Positions 52,699 to 62,312 of a stretch of DNA of 64,000 nt are shown here, in pieces. The DNA comes from an uncultured Fibrobacter sp. (GTDB taxonomy: Bacteria > Fibrobacterota > Fibrobacteria > Fibrobacterales > Fibrobacteraceae), in NCBI RefSeq assembly GCF_947305105.1, contig NZ_CAMZCS010000012.1, forward strand, positions 31,169 to 95,168, given 5' to 3'. How positions within the stretch are numbered: the first letter of the stretch is position 1; the number at the start of each line of letters is the position of its first letter. A program made the position numbers and the translations under genes. The notes under the pieces are model-generated. The model made no database searches, was not told the DNA's origin, and was given only the letters and a program-made list of their open reading frames with translations.

Positions 52699-55181
52699 TG
52701 AATAATCTCGTAAAACTCCTATGGATTGCGCTGTTCGGGTGCAATATTGCCCTCGGTGCGAACTTGCAGATGTTCTTTGCTCCATGTGGAAACGAATTGT
52801 GCGTGTCGTCATCGGACATGTCCAAGACTCGTTATACGGCAAAGCGTGTCGCCAAGGAAACGGCTCTTGCTGCGAGTGTGCGTGTGATGGTCGTTGAACC
52901 GACCAAGGATATCTCGGCGGCGTATCGTGCTAAACTTTTGCATCCAGTATTCATTCTTGACGGGATATATCTGAGTACAGACGAGGTGCGTACGCTGGAT
53001 GATTTTTACAAGGATGTTGAAGAATTTGGACTTCCGGAAATGCTTCTCAATATTGGCTATACGCCTGTCCTTGTGCAGTTTTCGGAAACGGTGACGCGCT
53101 CGATTCGCGATAATTCTGCGTTGTTCTCGCAGTTGCTCTCGTTCTTCAGTTCAAATGTATTTGTGTCGTTCCCCAATGCCGTGAATGACGGTGTCGTTGT
53201 TTTCGGAATAAGTCAAGGCGGAATTATTGGCCGTTATGGTGCTTATCTGTATGACTCGCATCGTAAAAAAACGGATGCTCCGGTGAGGCTTTTTGCCTCG
53301 TTGGATTCCCCGCACCAGGGTGCCGTCATGCCGAAAGGCTTGTTGGAAACCATCTGGTTCTGGGCAAAGATAGGTGGTTCCGCAGATGCTGAAACCTATA
53401 TGGACATGATTGCTGCTCCGGGTGCAAGCGATTTGTTGCTGCGTCAAGAGTCCTCAGGATTTGAATCGAATACGGATTCGTTGCGGTTCTTGTTCGGGGA
53501 ATATCGTAAGGCTTGCGAATACAAGGGGTTCCCTGCGGTTCTTGTGTCACAGGGGTTGATGAAGGGGCAAAAGATGTCTCATGCTACGGAGCTGTTCTCC
53601 TTGAAGCGTGAGGCTCTGCATAGTGGTTCTACATACGGCAGTGCCATCAGCAGGATGTATTCGTATGATAACCCTAGTACGAAGGTTTCGCATAATTATG
53701 TGTACGAATTCCCCAAAGGGAGCAAGGAATATAATGCTTTCGGTGATCCGGGCTTGGATTTTATTCAAGGCACGACTTATCCATTTGCTCGGATTATTTA
53801 TAAGGCTCTTCGCGCAGGCTTTGAAAAAGAAATGCCGGACTCATTCAAGCGCAATGTCGGGCCGTTCAAATGGACGTTCAATTCGAAGTGGCTGGCTGAC
53901 AATTTGTTGGTTGCAAACAGCACATTTATCCCCACGGCAAGCGCGATGGACCTCAATTGTGGCGGTGATCTTGCCATGAGAAAGGATTGTGCGGCCACTA
54001 TTTCCGCGCAGGGATTCTCGTTCGAGAATCCCGGGAGCCGGTCTTCGGCGGACAAGGTGTATGCGGTCGATCCGACGCATCCTCGCTATGCCGAAAGTGT
54101 AAGCGGCAGGCATATTGAATCTGCTGTCCGCGAAGACGGCTCCGTGGACGAACGCGTCCTGCGCGGAATGCAGACGGATATCTGGAGAATTTTATGCGAA
54201 CTTGCCAAGGTGGATTACGATTCGTCTGTGGGGGAATTCCGCAATTCAATGCTGACGGGCCTTTTCTCACCCACCACAAGTTGCATGGATAGTACAAAAA
54301 TCCCTGATGTAGTGCGTAACGGCGGAGCCTTGCAAAAGTCTCGTTTCCCGTATGCAAGGTACAATTATAGTGAATCGTCCACGGAGATTGTCGATGTGGT
54401 TGCTTTTGATTTGCCTGCTGGTTGGCAAAAAGTCGCCTTGTTTGACAATGGCGTGGACATTCCCGCGAATTCAATTTTTGAAGTGAATGTCAAGGTGGAT
54501 TCCCCGAAGTCCAATTGGATGAAAGCCGAACTGATTGTCCAGAAATTGAAAAATGGTTCCGGTGTGCAATTTGAGGAAATCAATGTGACACAGGATGGAA
54601 AATACCATACACTGCGCTGGCAAATGCCTGCCGCCCAAGGCGCGCTCGCGAATTACCGCTGGTTCAATCTGGTCCTTAACTCCGCTGGGGCCAAAGTGAC
54701 AATATCCACGCCCCGTCTTGTAAGGAATTCTGTAAGCAATGTGCAGGTTCCCGCCGCAATCGGTTCCGCAAATATCTATCCGTCTACATACAAACGTATT
54801 CCATGGAGCCAAAATGTGAAATTATCCGATTATTCCGACAATTTGGGCGCTGGATTGTCTATTGGGATTGATAAACGGTTTGATGGGATGTATTTCGATT
54901 TCGGTCGCATGGTGAATTTGAATAAATTTTCTTTGCTCGAAGTAACGTATTGGCCTGGTTCTTGCAAGAATATTCGAGTATATTTTGATTCAAAGGTTGT
55001 TCAGAATGCAAATTTGGGTGGTGGCATAGCAAGAAATGGCCTTATAGTGAAGCAGATTCCGTTGTCCGAAATAATTAATACTGATATTACCCCGGAATCT
55101 AGTTATGCAGTCTCCCGTTTGAATTTGCAGGGAACCGTTGCAGGAGAACGTTGTATCGTGAAGGCGATGCGACTTAAGTAA
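52695..55181 (+). CDS. Secreted lipase/esterase-like alpha/beta-hydrolase with C-terminal beta-sandwich domains
   Basis: 828 residues. Signal peptide 1-21. The hydrolase domain carries the nucleophile motif GISQGGIIGRYGAYLYD around 173-187 and LFASLDSPHQGAVMP soon after, as in lipases and PHB-depolymerase-like esterases. The catalytic Asp and His cannot be fixed by eye. Two C-terminal beta-sandwich-like regions (about 555-680 and 695-828) resemble carbohydrate-binding modules. With its secreted neighbours it may act on plant cell-wall esters or lipid; substrate unknown. ATG 52695 overlaps the previous TGA. Confidence 0.8.
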   Translation: MMNNLVKLLWIALFGCNIALGANLQMFFAPCGNELCVSSSDMSKTRYTAKRVAKETALAASVRVMVVEPTKDISAAYRAKLLHPVFILDGIYLSTDEVRTLDDFYKDVEEFGLPEMLLNIGYTPVLVQFSETVTRSIRDNSALFSQLLSFFSSNVFVSFPNAVNDGVVVFGISQGGIIGRYGAYLYDSHRKKTDAPVRLFASLDSPHQGAVMPKGLLETIWFWAKIGGSADAETYMDMIAAPGASDLLLRQESSGFESNTDSLRFLFGEYRKACEYKGFPAVLVSQGLMKGQKMSHATELFSLKREALHSGSTYGSAISRMYSYDNPSTKVSHNYVYEFPKGSKEYNAFGDPGLDFIQGTTYPFARIIYKALRAGFEKEMPDSFKRNVGPFKWTFNSKWLADNLLVANSTFIPTASAMDLNCGGDLAMRKDCAATISAQGFSFENPGSRSSADKVYAVDPTHPRYAESVSGRHIESAVREDGSVDERVLRGMQTDIWRILCELAKVDYDSSVGEFRNSMLTGLFSPTTSCMDSTKIPDVVRNGGALQKSRFPYARYNYSESSTEIVDVVAFDLPAGWQKVALFDNGVDIPANSIFEVNVKVDSPKSNWMKAELIVQKLKNGSGVQFEEINVTQDGKYHTLRWQMPAAQGALANYRWFNLVLNSAGAKVTISTPRLVRNSVSNVQVPAAIGSANIYPSTYKRIPWSQNVKLSDYSDNLGAGLSIGIDKRFDGMYFDFGRMVNLNKFSLLEVTYWPGSCKNIRVYFDSKVVQNANLGGGIARNGLIVKQIPLSEIINTDITPESSYAVSRLNLQGTVAGERCIVKAMRLK

Positions 55182-55213
55182 AATCCACGTTAAACATCAA
55201 AGGAGAAAACTAG

Positions 55214-56017
55214 ATGAATAGGGTAAAATTTTGTTTTGCGTTCGTTTTAATCTGTTTTTCGGCGCTTTCTCTGTGCGGCTGCTTTATGCCGCGAGCCCAT
55301 TCTATGGGTGCCTCGCTCATGGCCGTTCCCCATCAACCCCGCGTATCGGCGGATAGCTCCAACGCAGAAATGTCTGTCGCGGTGGGCGCATTCGGTAATA
55401 TCGCTGGCGAAGGGTTGAATGTCAACAAGGTGAAGACCGGTGGTGGCGACGTGTCGTTCATGTACCGTATGGGCGGAGCCGTTTCCCCGTTGTTCTTCTC
55501 GGCGGCTGCTGGCGGGATGCTGGGCAAGCTGCGATTTGACTGCAACGAGTCTCGTTGTTCCGATAACGCAGAAACGTATAAGGCGTGGCTCAAGACCAAA
55601 GAAGGCAAGAGGGAATATTCCTTCTGGGACATGCAGGAACGCCTGCTCCTGGGCGGGGACTTCAATGTCGGCCAGTATGTGCTTTTGGGTTTGGGCGGCG
55701 GAGTGCAATTATTCCAGGGTGGCGGCAGCTACGACGACAAACGTGACGAATTGGAAGATCAAAAGCTTCTCGAGAATATCGACGACAATACGGGCTTTGC
55801 ACCGGTTTCGTCTGTTTGGGCCGGGTCGCGCTTGGGGCATGGCGGCAAGTGGGGGAGTGTCCTCGCTGAGTTTGACATCCTTTATAAGGGCGATATGGAA
55901 GACTGGACCTCGGCTATAATGCTAAGCTATTTCCATGCGACCGGTTTTTACGGGGGAATCGTGTGGAATTCGCAGCTGGGCTATGGGATTAATCTCGGCA
56001 AGGTTTTTGCGTTCTAG
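55214..56017 (+). CDS. Lipoprotein with barrel-like C-terminal domain
   Basis: 267 residues. Lipoprotein signal (Cys23 in LCGC). Gly-rich strands alternate polar and aromatic residues from about 75 to the end, closing with GYGINLGKVFAF, similar to small outer-membrane barrels. AAAGGAG eight bases upstream. Third gene of the secreted operon starting at 51427. Its TAG stop touches the stop of the convergent nth gene (TAG|CTA). Confidence 0.75.
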   Translation: MNRVKFCFAFVLICFSALSLCGCFMPRAHSMGASLMAVPHQPRVSADSSNAEMSVAVGAFGNIAGEGLNVNKVKTGGGDVSFMYRMGGAVSPLFFSAAAGGMLGKLRFDCNESRCSDNAETYKAWLKTKEGKREYSFWDMQERLLLGGDFNVGQYVLLGLGGGVQLFQGGGSYDDKRDELEDQKLLENIDDNTGFAPVSSVWAGSRLGHGGKWGSVLAEFDILYKGDMEDWTSAIMLSYFHATGFYGGIVWNSQLGYGINLGKVFAF

Positions 56018-56638
56018 CTAGATTCCGACGACGCTGCAAATCGGGCATTCTTCGGCCTTGTGCCCGCGCGCCTTGCAGTAGGTGCGGCCGAAGTAGATGA
56101 TTTGCAGGTGACGTTTTTCCCATTCGTTTTCGGGGAAGGCCTTTTTCAGGTCCTTCTCCGTTTTTTCTACGGAACTCCCGTCGCTGAGCCCCCAGCGTTC
56201 CGCCAATCGGTGGATGTGTGTGTCTACCGGGAATGCGGGAACCTTGAAAATATGGCTCATGACGACACTTGCGGTCTTGTGGCCTACGCTGGGGAGCTTT
56301 TCCAGTTCCTCGAAGGTGTGCGGGACTTCGCCGTTGTACTTCTCTACGAGTGTTTTGGAGAGGTTGTAGATTCCGGCACTCTTGGTGTTGAAAAATCCGC
56401 AGGGCTTGATGATTTCGGCGATGCGTTTCTGCCCGAGCTTGACCATGGCGGCCGGGGTGTTCGCCTTCTTGAAGAGAACCTTCGTCACCTGATTGACGCG
56501 GATGTCTGTACACTGGGCGCTCAGCACCACGGCGACAAGCATCGTGTAGGCATCGGAATGGTCGAGCGGAATGGGCGGATTCGGGAACAGTTCGTCCAGC
56601 TTCTCGGAGATGAATTGGATTTTCTTCTTGGCGTTCAT
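56018..56638 (-). CDS. nth: Endonuclease III (base-excision DNA glycosylase/AP lyase)
   Basis: 206 residues. Removes oxidised pyrimidines and cuts the abasic site. Helix-hairpin-helix LPSVGHKTASVV with catalytic Lys121, and catalytic Asp139 in FPVDTHIHR. The [4Fe-4S] loop of E. coli Nth uses four Cys (C-x6-C-x2-C-x5-C); here I see Cys188, Cys198 and Cys201, and the protein ends SVVGI without the fourth. The cluster may be absent or altered. Confidence 0.93.
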   Translation of the reverse strand: MNAKKKIQFISEKLDELFPNPPIPLDHSDAYTMLVAVVLSAQCTDIRVNQVTKVLFKKANTPAAMVKLGQKRIAEIIKPCGFFNTKSAGIYNLSKTLVEKYNGEVPHTFEELEKLPSVGHKTASVVMSHIFKVPAFPVDTHIHRLAERWGLSDGSSVEKTEKDLKKAFPENEWEKRHLQIIYFGRTYCKARGHKAEECPICSVVGI

Positions 56639-56665
56639 GCCAGTAAAACTAGTTTATTTGGTCGG

Positions 56666-59600
56666 CTATACGAGGGTGTTTTCGATGCCGAACACTTCGA
56701 CGAGCTGCTTGTCGTCCATGTCGGCAAGCCAGGTTTCGCCAGCGCTTACGGTCATTTCGGCGATGGCCTTCTTTGTTTCCAGCAGCGCGTTGATCTTTTC
56801 TTCGAAGGTCCCCTTGGTGATGAACCTGTGGACCTGAACGTTGCGCGTTTGCCCGATACGGAACGCTCGGTCGGTGGCCTGCGCCTCGATGGCCGGGTTC
56901 CACCACAAGTCGTAATGGATGACTTGCGATGCCGCGGTGAGGTTGAGCCCGGTGCCGCCCGCCTTGAGCGAAAGGATGAGCACTTTGCAGTCCGGATTTT
57001 CTTGGAAGTCGCGGACCATTTCGGTGCGCTGCGTCTGTGTGCAGCCGCCGTGGTAAAAATGCGTGCGGAGGGAAAGCTGCTTTTCGATGGTCGTTTTCAG
57101 GAGTTCGCCCATTTCGGCAAACTGCGTGAAGATGAGTGTCTTTTCGCCTTGTTCCTGAATGGAGGCGAGCAAATCCAGCAGCATTTGGAGCTTGCCGGAA
57201 CCCATGGAGGTTGCGAGAGGGTCTTCGGATTCGTTTAAAGTTTGTGTTGTATCCTCGTCTCTTTCGTCTCTCGTCTTTCGTCTCTCGTCTAAACCCTTCA
57301 GGAACGTTGCGGGGTGGTTGCAGATTTGCTTGAGGGCGAGAATCATCTGCAATATGATTCCCTTGCGCTTGAAGAGGGCGTGGCTGTCGTGCGTGAGTTC
57401 GCTCAGTTGCTGTTCTTCTTCGAGCTGGGCGAGGAAGCGGTCAAGCGTGCGCTTGTAGAGCGCCGCCTGCGGCTTGGTGAGTTCGGCGTATTCGTCCTGG
57501 ATAATCTTGTCGGGCAAATCGGCGATGATGCTCTTGTCCGTCTTGAGGCGGCGCAGCATGAAGGGCGCGGTGATTTTGCGGAACGTTTCGGCGGCGTGCT
57601 GGTCGCCGTTTTTCTGGATGGGCGTCTCGTACTTGTCGCGGAATTCCGATGCGCTCGGGAAGAACCCCCTGTTCGCGAAATCCATGATGGTCCAGAATTC
57701 CATGAGGCGGTTTTCTACCGGGGTGCCGCTCATCGCGATTTTCATGGGCGCTTGCAGGTGGCGCAGGAGCTTGCTCTGTTCGCTGTCCGCGTTCTTGATG
57801 TTCTGCGCTTCGTCGATGACCACGACTTGCCAGGGCTTTTCCTTGAGCGCGTCATAGTCCTTGCGGAACGTGGCGTAGGTGGTGAGCAGGATGTCGGCGT
57901 TGAATTTTTGCAGGTTGCGGTTTCCGCCGTGGTAGGCGGCGAACGTGAGTTCCGGGGCGAATTTCCGGATTTCCACTTGCCAGTTACAGAGAAGGCCCGC
58001 AGGCATCACGACGATGCCCTTCTTTTCGGTGAACTTGCCTTCCTGTTTCATTTTCAGGAGGAATGCGATGACTTGCAGCGTCTTGCCGAGGCCCATGTCG
58101 TCGGCCAAAATGCAACCGAAGCCGATTTGCAGGTTCTTGTACATCCAGGAGTAGCCACGCACTTGGTAGGGGCGGAGTGTCGCATTCAGCCCTTCGGGCA
58201 GCTGGATCTCGGTGTCAGCGCGCCAGGCGTCGAACTGCTGCTTGAATTCGCCAGCCATCTCGACGGGCACGTTGTCGCATTCGCCGGTGAAACATGCTTG
58301 AATGAGTTTGGCTTGCGTGATGCCCTGAGTTGGGCTGCTTTCGTCATTTTCTTCTTCGTTTTCCTTGTCGGCGCTATCCTCGCCGTTTTTCTTGGCGGGT
58401 TCGGCGCGGCCTTCCAGCTTGTCTCGGAGTTCCTTGAGGTCTTCCTCGGTGATTTGTACATACTGCGACTTGTATTTTAGCAGGCCGTCGGCGTTTTCGG
58501 CCATGGCGAGGAATTCCTCGGCAGACACGTTCTCGTCGCCGATGGCGACTTCCCAATCAAAGTCCAGTAAATCGCCCGCTGTAAACGCACCGAAGCTCAT
58601 GCTGCCCTGCAGGCGCATCTTGGGCTTTGGTTTCCCGATGTTCAGCAGGCTCTTGGGAATGTCGGTGCGGATGCCGAACACTTGCAACTTTTTGAGGCAG
58701 TCCTGTAAAAAGTCCAGCAGCTCGGCACCGCGCATCATGATGGGCTCGGAAGCCCGGCGTTCTAGGTACTTGCCCATGGGCGCGAAGTAGTCGGCCACGC
58801 CGTTTAAAATGTTCAGCACCGAGAGCAGGCGCGTGTCGTTGTTCTCAAATAGGCTGGCGAGCGGCGTGCGCGTGCCGGAAACCTCGTCGTCGAGGATGAA
58901 GACTTCGAGCGCGACTTCGTCTCCGCTTTCGCGGCAGGCGAATAACAGCTGGCTCCTGAAATCGAGACTGGAGTAAACCGAGAACCACTGCTGGATTTTT
59001 CCGGGGATGGCGTGCGCATTGTTTGCGAGTTTGCCCGAAACGCAGTCAAAGAAAAAGGAGAGGAGGTTCCCGTGGTTTGTCTTGAGCGGCTGCTTGTAGG
59101 TGCGCGCAAACCGCAGAAGCTGTCCGATAAAAAGCGAGAGGATGTGCTCGGCGGGCCCGGCGATTTCATGGAAATCGCCCTCGCCTTCGGAGAAGGCGAA
59201 CCCCTGCGGGGCGCCCGCCTCCAGATCTGCAACGATTCCCAGAATATCAGGGAGCATTTCTGCCGGGAGCCAGCGCATTTGCGCTACGTCTTTCTTTATC
59301 CAGAAAACTTGCGGGTAGATGGCCCCGGTACGCACAAGGTAGAATGCCACTTGCAATAGCAGGTGCAGGTAGCGCACCGTGTAGTGGTGCCACGAGAAGT
59401 TCCCCTGGCTCAGGCAGCAAAGCGCCCCCATGATGTTGGCAACGGTCAGGTCGTTGCGGATAACCTTGCCGGAGGCGCTTTGTTCAAACGACCATCTCCA
59501 TCCATCTTTGTGGAATACGCGCAGAGACTCGTTTTCCATCAGGAATGTCTTTGCGTTGTAGGCGCGGAAATGTTCCGAGAATACGCCAAAGTCCTCGTAG

Positions 59601-60421
59601 GTGCAGAAAAACTTGTGGCAGCCTTCTAACTCGTCTGTAAAACTCTTGCGGAAGTTGCCAGCGGGGCAGAACTTCGGAAAGTTCTGCAACATGGCGGGGA
59701 GCACGCGGGAGTAATCCTTCCAGTCGGCGAAGTTGAATTGGGGGAGTTGCTGCGGTGGCGTGCGGCTTGCACTGCCTGGTGCTCCGGCGAACAAGCTCTC
59801 GCTCGAATCTTCGGCAAAGTCGAGGGCGTTGTCCGTGCCGGCGACGATGCGGCTCGCACCGCTGATAGTATGGACAAGGTTCGCTTCGGCTGGGGCGTCC
59901 AGTTCGAGCGTGTCTTGGGCGTTGTCCTTGACGGAGTCCAGGTCGAAACCGTGAATCCGGAACAGGATGGCCGGGTCACCATCGCTCTGTTCGGCGATTT
60001 TCAGGAAAGTTGCAATGAGGTATTTGCAAGGCTGGGCGTCCCGGCAGTCGCAGCCCATCTTGACTTTTTCGGGCTTGTCGAACAGCTGCACCCCGCTCTT
60101 GACCAGAAGGAGTTCGAGCGACGGGCTCATCGCCTTGTTGCCGAGCGCGAGCATCTCCGCCGGGTGTTGCCTCAGAATGCTGCGGAAGAGGCTTGCCTGT
60201 TCCGCAGGGAATTTCGGGAAGACGATGTAGTTGTTGTGGAGCCCGCCATTGGGCCCCTTGACCACGGAAATCACGCGGTTGTCCACGATGTCGACACTCG
60301 ACACCTGGCCGCGCGTGGCATAGCGGACGCCCTGCTGAATGGCCTGTTCGCTGGCGCCTTCGAGTAGCGTCTCAAGCCATTTTTTGCTCCACCATGAATT
60401 TCCGTAAGGTCCAAAATCCAT
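56666..60421 (-). CDS. SNF2-family helicase with N-terminal SWIM zinc finger
   Basis: 1251 residues. SWIM-type C-x-C-x(n)-C region around 121-135 (MGCDCRDAQPCKYL), a long helical middle, then the SNF2 ATPase: LADDMGLGKTLQVIAF near 772, DEAQ near 868, SGTPVENRLMEFW near 895, motifs V-VI ILSLKAGGTGLNLTAASQVIHYDLWWNPAIEAQATDRAFRIGQ-type near 1145-1185. ATP-driven remodelling of DNA-protein complexes is expected. Residues about 1043-1060 (LDERRKTRDERDEDTTQ) are encoded by a GACGAGAGAC-type repeat that interrupts the helicase C region. ATG 60421 has no clear ribosome binding site. Confidence 0.93.
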   Translation of the reverse strand: MDFGPYGNSWWSKKWLETLLEGASEQAIQQGVRYATRGQVSSVDIVDNRVISVVKGPNGGLHNNYIVFPKFPAEQASLFRSILRQHPAEMLALGNKAMSPSLELLLVKSGVQLFDKPEKVKMGCDCRDAQPCKYLIATFLKIAEQSDGDPAILFRIHGFDLDSVKDNAQDTLELDAPAEANLVHTISGASRIVAGTDNALDFAEDSSESLFAGAPGSASRTPPQQLPQFNFADWKDYSRVLPAMLQNFPKFCPAGNFRKSFTDELEGCHKFFCTYEDFGVFSEHFRAYNAKTFLMENESLRVFHKDGWRWSFEQSASGKVIRNDLTVANIMGALCCLSQGNFSWHHYTVRYLHLLLQVAFYLVRTGAIYPQVFWIKKDVAQMRWLPAEMLPDILGIVADLEAGAPQGFAFSEGEGDFHEIAGPAEHILSLFIGQLLRFARTYKQPLKTNHGNLLSFFFDCVSGKLANNAHAIPGKIQQWFSVYSSLDFRSQLLFACRESGDEVALEVFILDDEVSGTRTPLASLFENNDTRLLSVLNILNGVADYFAPMGKYLERRASEPIMMRGAELLDFLQDCLKKLQVFGIRTDIPKSLLNIGKPKPKMRLQGSMSFGAFTAGDLLDFDWEVAIGDENVSAEEFLAMAENADGLLKYKSQYVQITEEDLKELRDKLEGRAEPAKKNGEDSADKENEEENDESSPTQGITQAKLIQACFTGECDNVPVEMAGEFKQQFDAWRADTEIQLPEGLNATLRPYQVRGYSWMYKNLQIGFGCILADDMGLGKTLQVIAFLLKMKQEGKFTEKKGIVVMPAGLLCNWQVEIRKFAPELTFAAYHGGNRNLQKFNADILLTTYATFRKDYDALKEKPWQVVVIDEAQNIKNADSEQSKLLRHLQAPMKIAMSGTPVENRLMEFWTIMDFANRGFFPSASEFRDKYETPIQKNGDQHAAETFRKITAPFMLRRLKTDKSIIADLPDKIIQDEYAELTKPQAALYKRTLDRFLAQLEEEQQLSELTHDSHALFKRKGIILQMILALKQICNHPATFLKGLDERRKTRDERDEDTTQTLNESEDPLATSMGSGKLQMLLDLLASIQEQGEKTLIFTQFAEMGELLKTTIEKQLSLRTHFYHGGCTQTQRTEMVRDFQENPDCKVLILSLKAGGTGLNLTAASQVIHYDLWWNPAIEAQATDRAFRIGQTRNVQVHRFITKGTFEEKINALLETKKAIAEMTVSAGETWLADMDDKQLVEVFGIENTLV
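57243..57292. repeat. GAGACGAAAGAC-type repeat inside the SNF2 coding region
   Basis: Minus strand units GACGAGAGACGAAAGACGAG repeated with variants, in frame, adding an Arg/Glu/Asp-rich segment. The word GACGAGAGAC is shared with the intergenic tract at 30873. Confidence 0.6.
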
Positions 60422-60468
60422 GTATGCAAATATAGTAAAATCGCTGCACAAATGGGCAATGAATAGGC

Positions 60469-61644
60469 TTAGAAATTGCTGTTGCCGAGATTGACCCAGA
60501 GGTCAGGATAGGCTATTTGTTTGCCCGGCGCGATAGCAATGGTGTAGTAGGAATCGTGCTCGTAGTCAATGAGAATAATGTGCTCACTTTCGCCGTCTGT
60601 GGATGTAAGGACTCCTATTTGGTAACCAGGTGCGTATAGCCATTCTGTTCCATTAAAAACGTATCCGCTTTCGCTCTTGATTGCCTTCAGTATTTTCCCT
60701 GTCGAGTCCATGTAGAAAAGATATTGGTGCCAATTGTAGCTCATACTTTGTGTGAATTGGAGCCCCATGGAACCTTGAGTTTCTAAAAACGAAATAATTT
60801 TGCTCGAATCGCGCGGCATGGAAACGTTACAGGCTTGGTCTTCGTTGTACATGTCTATATTGACAGAATCGTCGTCGCTTGCGTAATGGAACAGAAGTTG
60901 CGGTGATCCAGAGACGGCCAAGGAGTTGTCGGCTGAGACGCCTCCATTGTAGCTTCTGTTGAAAAGTTTGAGAGGTGTTCCAAAGGTGTTGTTTGAGTAA
61001 GAAACAATGAAAGTTCCTGAATATGACCAGAGGGGGGATAGGTCAGAACCGACATAGTCATTGTATAATATAGATGTGTCACCATTTTCTGTCACACGCC
61101 AGCGTGGAATGGCCGCGATTTCTGCTTCAAGCTTTTGAATGGGCCGATCTGCGGAAGAAAGGTCTATGACATAGAGGTCTGCTGGCTCAAAAATTCCCTC
61201 GGCTCCTGTAGAGAAGGCTAGTTTGCTCCCGTCTGGAGAAAACTGGGGATGGTTTGGTGTTGCTGATGTTGCAATAATTTCGTGTTGGATTTTATTGCCG
61301 TTGATTTCGATGTAATTGAGTTCGTTTGTCTCCTCGTCTTTGAATGCTATTTTGATGGACGAGGAATGGAATTTGTCCATAAAAAAGGAAGAATCGACAA
61401 GCAGGGAAATTCCGTCTATGGTCAAAAGCGATTTTGTGGAGTCGTCCTTCGGCTGGCTGGATGATGAACTGACGGAAATTGAGGAAATACTTGAGGATGA
61501 AATAGATGCGGGAGTATCCGATTCGGAAGAAGAGTCTGTTAGGCAACCTGCAAGATTCAGAAAAAACGCAACACAAATACACACGGTAAGTTGTCTTGCT
61601 GGCATAGTGCTGAAGCAGTGTGTATGTTTACGGTCGTTGTCCAT
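60469..61644 (-). CDS. Lipoprotein, shortened paralogue of the 12.9-kb family
   Basis: About 391 residues with a lipoprotein signal (LNLAGC) and a Ser-rich linker after it. Residues about 70-385 match the propeller part of the large lipoprotein at 12870: both have AIPRWRV.ENGDT-type, FGTP.KLF...Y.GGVS.D..LAVSGSP and N.EQACNVS...D. It lacks the SUMF1-like and SGNH-like parts. Start uncertain: ATG 61644 chosen; ATG 61605 gives a neater 21-residue signal. It may be a separate domain form rather than a broken copy, since the frame and signal are intact. Confidence 0.75.
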   Translation of the reverse strand: MDNDRKHTHCFSTMPARQLTVCICVAFFLNLAGCLTDSSSESDTPASISSSSISSISVSSSSSQPKDDSTKSLLTIDGISLLVDSSFFMDKFHSSSIKIAFKDEETNELNYIEINGNKIQHEIIATSATPNHPQFSPDGSKLAFSTGAEGIFEPADLYVIDLSSADRPIQKLEAEIAAIPRWRVTENGDTSILYNDYVGSDLSPLWSYSGTFIVSYSNNTFGTPLKLFNRSYNGGVSADNSLAVSGSPQLLFHYASDDDSVNIDMYNEDQACNVSMPRDSSKIISFLETQGSMGLQFTQSMSYNWHQYLFYMDSTGKILKAIKSESGYVFNGTEWLYAPGYQIGVLTSTDGESEHIILIDYEHDSYYTIAIAPGKQIAYPDLWVNLGNSNF

Positions 61645-61760
61645 AGGTTGCCGCAAAATATAAAAAAATTACTGAAAATAGTCCACTATTAGAAACACCT
61701 CATTTTTAATCGCCATTTAATTATTACTTTGGGAATGTTGTTATAAGCAAAGGAATTAAT

Positions 61761-62258
61761 ATGCTAAAAAAATTCTATTTCTCCGTACTTTTCGGACTGG
61801 CGGTCACTTTAACCGCTTGCGGTGAATCTTCTTCTTCCAGTGTTTCCGGCAATTTCCCCGAAGGAGGGTACTCTGAATATTCTTGTGAAGTCACTGATGG
61901 GGTTGACTCTGATGGAACGATATGGGTTCAGCTCAAATTGAACGTTCCGAACCGTTTTGGGCAACTTCAGAAAAGGAGTCTTAAAAAAGATGGGACTGAA
62001 TTGAATTACTGGGAGAAAACCTATTATAATTTGAACTCACAAATGAAAAAAATGATGTGCGAAGAATTTGAAGAAGATGTAAAACAAGATCTTCAGAGAG
62101 AAAATAATGGTATAGAAGACTACGCCTGTGGAAATGGAGTCGAATATGTCCATTATAAAGGGCAGACCGAAAGAAAAAATCTTGATTCAGCTAAAGAATC
62201 ATTCGAGGAGGATTGCGAAGATTTCCAACGCAAAAAGGATGAAGGGGATTTAGATTAA
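61761..62258 (+). CDS. Acidic lipoprotein, unknown function
   Basis: 165 residues with a lipoprotein signal (Cys20 in LTAC) and a Ser-rich start of the mature part. Four to five Cys in the mature domain (CEVTDG, MCEEFEED, YACGNG, EDCEDF) and a very acidic C-terminus. AAAGGAA precedes the ATG. No family recognised. AT-rich relative to valS. Confidence 0.75.
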   Translation: MLKKFYFSVLFGLAVTLTACGESSSSSVSGNFPEGGYSEYSCEVTDGVDSDGTIWVQLKLNVPNRFGQLQKRSLKKDGTELNYWEKTYYNLNSQMKKMMCEEFEEDVKQDLQRENNGIEDYACGNGVEYVHYKGQTERKNLDSAKESFEEDCEDFQRKKDEGDLD

Positions 62259-62261
62259 TAA

Positions 62262-62293
62262 AAAAGAGGTGCTCCGCTGGGAACACCTCTTTT
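62262..62293. terminator. Bidirectional terminator between lipoprotein and valS
   Basis: AAAAGAGGTG / CACCTCTTTT with a 12-base loop; the A and T runs allow use from both sides. Confidence 0.88.
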
Positions 62294-62312
62294 AAATTGC
62301 TTGGTCGCGAAC

